DNA of 64,000 nt from positions 46,611-110,610 of the forward strand of contig NZ_JACHBG010000019.1 in assembly GCF_014207095.1 (NCBI RefSeq), given 5' to 3'. The notes under the pieces were generated by a model. That model had not been told where the DNA came from. It saw only the letters and a program-made list of their open reading frames with translations, and did no database searches. Numbering within the stretch: position 1 is the stretch's first letter; every line of letters begins with the position of its first letter. The position numbers and the translations under genes were made by a program. Positions 61,982 through 64,000 of this stretch are shown in pieces. Origin of the DNA: Martinezella lusitana (GTDB taxonomy: Bacteria > Pseudomonadota > Alphaproteobacteria > Rhizobiales > Rhizobiaceae).

Positions 61982-62178
61982 TCCGGAATAGTTCCGCTGC
62001 GCGTCTTTTCGCGAAGATACTTCGCCCCCTTGTTTCTTACGCATTCCAAACGGAAAACCGCCGCGCGCTTTTCCTGGAAATGCTTTGCTGGCAGACATCA
62101 AGAACGTCCTTTGCAACTGGAGATGATCGCAGGCAGGGGTACGTCCCGGGGATTACGGCAGCATTGCGCGCTGCGGCA

Positions 62179-63075
62179 TCAGCCGTTTTTTGTCGGCCGA
62201 CCGAGAATTTGCCTGATGCCATCTTTCCTAAAGGGCTGCGCCAATTGGCCCAAGAAACTTCTCGCGATCTGGCCGCGAATGCCAATATCGGTGGAGGATG
62301 GCCGGTCCGGATTGAAGTAGGTGCCGAACAGAAGATCGAAGAACACGACGTTCTCCCCATAGTTCGTGTTGCCTTCGCGGATTTCCTTCGAATGATGCCA
62401 GCGGTGCAGGCGCGGCGTGCTGAAGATGTAGTCGAAGAAGCCGGTTCTCATGTCGACATTGCAATGGGTGAGGATGCCCATGAACGCCGTGACGGCGCCG
62501 AGCCACAGGAACACCGGGAGCGGCGCGCCAAGAAGGAAGAGCGGAAGCTGGCTAAGCACGACCTTGAACAGCGAATCGGCGATGTGAAAGCGGCCGGTAT
62601 TGATGACCCAAAGCCGCGTGACGCTGTGATGCAAGGCATGGAATCGCCAGAAGAAAAGCCTCTCATGAGCAATGCGATGCGACCAGTACAGGCCAAATTC
62701 GGCGATCAGAACACCCATTGGGACCTGCAGCAACATAGGAATGGAGGTCGGCCAGATGCTCAGCTGCGCACCGGTGAACGGTAATAGCAGGATTGCCGTG
62801 TACATCGGGAAGACGGCGCCTAGCAGCGCCATCAGCTGCACGAGACCCTTGGTCAGGAGCGTGTGAGCGATATCATTTGCCATTTCTCCGTCCGAGATCA
62901 GCCAACGTCGCTCGTAAGGGATATAGCGTTCCAACAGGAAAAGCAGCAGGACTTCGCCGGCATAGATGAGAGCAAAGGCGAACATCGGCCGCTCGCTCGC
63001 GAAGGCGAAATAGGTGCACAGAAGACCGGAAAAGAACACGAGCGGCCAGGATGAGAGGGACAGAACCGTCTTCAT
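62179..63075 (-). CDS. Sterol desaturase / fatty acid hydroxylase family protein
   Basis: A 298-residue membrane enzyme of the fatty acid hydroxylase superfamily, with about four hydrophobic segments and the di-iron histidine clusters HRIAHERLFFWRFHALHHS and HRWHHSKEIREGNTNYGENVVFFD, plus LTHCNVD. It would hydroxylate or desaturate a lipid. The start (63075) shares ATGA with the upstream small repeat protein, which implies coupling. The ATG 15 bases upstream would overlap that gene further. Confidence 0.9.
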   Translation of the reverse strand: MKTVLSLSSWPLVFFSGLLCTYFAFASERPMFAFALIYAGEVLLLFLLERYIPYERRWLISDGEMANDIAHTLLTKGLVQLMALLGAVFPMYTAILLLPFTGAQLSIWPTSIPMLLQVPMGVLIAEFGLYWSHRIAHERLFFWRFHALHHSVTRLWVINTGRFHIADSLFKVVLSQLPLFLLGAPLPVFLWLGAVTAFMGILTHCNVDMRTGFFDYIFSTPRLHRWHHSKEIREGNTNYGENVVFFDLLFGTYFNPDRPSSTDIGIRGQIARSFLGQLAQPFRKDGIRQILGRPTKNG

Positions 63076-63398
63076 TGCGTGTCCAGCCATTCCAGCAGTT
63101 CGCGGCAGCTTCTGGGCCGTCCGTCGCTAAAGCGCCCGTCGGTGCAAGGATTGACGCGGCGATTCTCCCGCCGTTCATAATGGTCGACAGGCCGGGGATC
63201 CCACCGATCGTGTCGCAACGCGCGCCTGATCTCGGCGCAGGTCCGCGGCCGACCATCGCTGACGCGGCCATCCGTGCAGGGGTCGTATCTGTATTGAATC
63301 GGAAGAACCGCCGGCTTGTGCAAGGCCGGGCTCGCCTGCACCCCCATGCAGTGTCCACCGGTCAACAAGACACATGCCAACAGAAAGGATAATCGCAT
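63072..63398 (-). CDS. Small secreted protein with two CTDGR repeats
   Basis: A 108-residue protein with signal peptide MRLSFLLACVLLTGGHCMGVQA. The mature part contains two copies of a motif of about 22 residues, each reading (D/N)PCTDGR(V/F)SDGRPR(T/S)C, followed by a short helix (AEIRRAL, RELLEWL). The paired cysteines suggest a disulfide in each copy. I do not recognise a named family. It is coupled to the lipid hydroxylase gene by a 4-base overlap. Confidence 0.75.
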   Translation of the reverse strand: MRLSFLLACVLLTGGHCMGVQASPALHKPAVLPIQYRYDPCTDGRVSDGRPRTCAEIRRALRHDRWDPRPVDHYERRENRRVNPCTDGRFSDGRPRSCRELLEWLDTQ

Positions 63399-63479
63399 AC
63401 CATCCGCCTTCGATCGCTATAGCGGCGGCAATCTCGGCAGGCTGCATTGCAGCAGCATTGCGCCGTTGCAAAAAACGAA

Positions 63480-63800
63480 GTAGCCCGCACCGGCCGGACC
63501 TACGGCGCCATCCCGCCACTTCAATCTCGTATCCTGATGTTGGCCGAGCGCCACCGCTCACAGACGATGGACGTGGCCTCCGGCATGAACATCGCCGCCT
63601 TCAACGCCGGCGTCGTTATCGGCTCGGTGATCGGCGGCGCAGCTATCGACGCTTGGGGCTTAGCGTCGATAGCGTCTGTCGGAGCCGGCGTTGCCGTGAT
63701 CTCGGTTCTCGCGCTGCTTTGTCAGATTTCCCTGCCATCCATGAGGGCTGTTGAACCTGGCGCGGCGGCGGTGACGACACGGGAGGGGCGTTCGCTTTGA
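63480..63800 (+). pseudogene. MFS transporter 3' remnant
   Basis: About 105 codons ending at TGA 63800 encode RTYGAIPPLQSRILMLAERH, then MDVASGMNIAAFNAGVVIGSVIGGAAIDAWGLASI and a final hydrophobic segment. This matches the last two or three helices of an AraJ/YdhP-type MFS exporter. The N-terminal 280 or so residues are missing: sequence before 63490 has no MFS character. No valid start is evident, so I call it a decayed fragment. Confidence 0.75.
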
Positions 63801-64000
63801 TTTGCTTTGTTTGTAAGGTTTGTTTTTGTTCGTCACGCAGGGTGAGGTTAGAAGGCCTTGGGAGCTGGGATTTGGCTCGCAGCATCCGTGTTGCGGCGAG
63901 CGATATGTATTGATGGGGGAAGATTGTTTGCGTGTTCAGGCTTTGATGTTCTCAGTCCCCCGGCGTCGGCTTTGCCTCCTTGCGGGGCCCTGAGAAGGCG
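63801..64000. other. Non-coding end of window
   Basis: No gene is seen in these 200 bases. A T-rich stretch with TTTGTTT repeats (63800-63832) follows the MFS remnant. The end (63952-63992) has an imperfect CTCAG/CTGAG inverted pair around a GC-rich segment, which may be an intergenic repeat cut by the window edge. Confidence 0.4.

Overview
The window is chromosomal DNA of an alphaproteobacterium of the order Hyphomicrobiales, most like Rhizobium/Agrobacterium. The evidence is the gene order infB-rbfA-truB-rpsO-pnp, then fabI-fabB-fabA-irr, then tRNA-Ala, a TIGR02300-type protein, cmk and rpsA. High GC content, many sugar ABC transporters and rhizobial-type intergenic palindromes agree with this. 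No prophage, transposase, integrase or CRISPR array was seen.

Region 1 (1-28 kb) is mostly core. It holds the translation and RNA-decay genes (infB 3' end, rbfA, truB, rpsO, pnp, an RsmC-like methyltransferase), the unsaturated fatty-acid genes fabA-fabB-fabI, the iron/heme regulator irr, tRNA-Ala(GGC), cmk, rpsA and a short RNase D. Accessory genes lie between them: a secreted alpha/beta hydrolase, an acyltransferase, a DUF1287 protein, GNAT and HIT proteins, TRIC/YadS, YdcF and YoaK membrane proteins, a GIY-YIG protein, a PaiB-like FMN protein where aroA is normally found, and a 550-residue Ala/Pro-rich protein. At 24.7-28.7 kb a MerR+XRE+cupin regulator is divergent from gabT-gabD (GABA to succinate). 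The promoter gap holds a perfect 17-bp palindrome that is the probable operator.

Region 2 (28.8-48 kb) is catabolic. It has a metallophosphatase, a CopD-like protein and a hydroxypyruvate-isomerase-like TIM barrel. An AraC regulator is divergent from a LacEFGK-like sugar ABC operon, which is followed by a two-domain Gfo/Idh/MocA + aldo/keto reductase fusion. After a DNA-repair methyltransferase, a ROK repressor is divergent from a second sugar operon (binding protein, two permeases, SIS-domain protein, PfkB kinase, ATPase). Its gene content suggests import, isomerisation or deglycation, and phosphorylation of an unidentified sugar derivative.

Region 3 (48-63.4 kb) is an envelope and efflux cluster. 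Two paralogous OmpR-type two-component systems, with response regulators of identical length, flank an MFS exporter. They are followed by an Omp25/RopB-like barrel, an RND pump with its adaptor, a class D beta-lactamase, a SIMPL protein, a lipoprotein and a sterol-desaturase-like hydroxylase. A 13-base motif (NATGTWNYCGCAA, one copy imperfect) lies upstream of both response regulators, the MFS gene and the barrel gene, and is a candidate operator joining them. A 3' remnant of an MFS gene lies at 63.5-63.8 kb.
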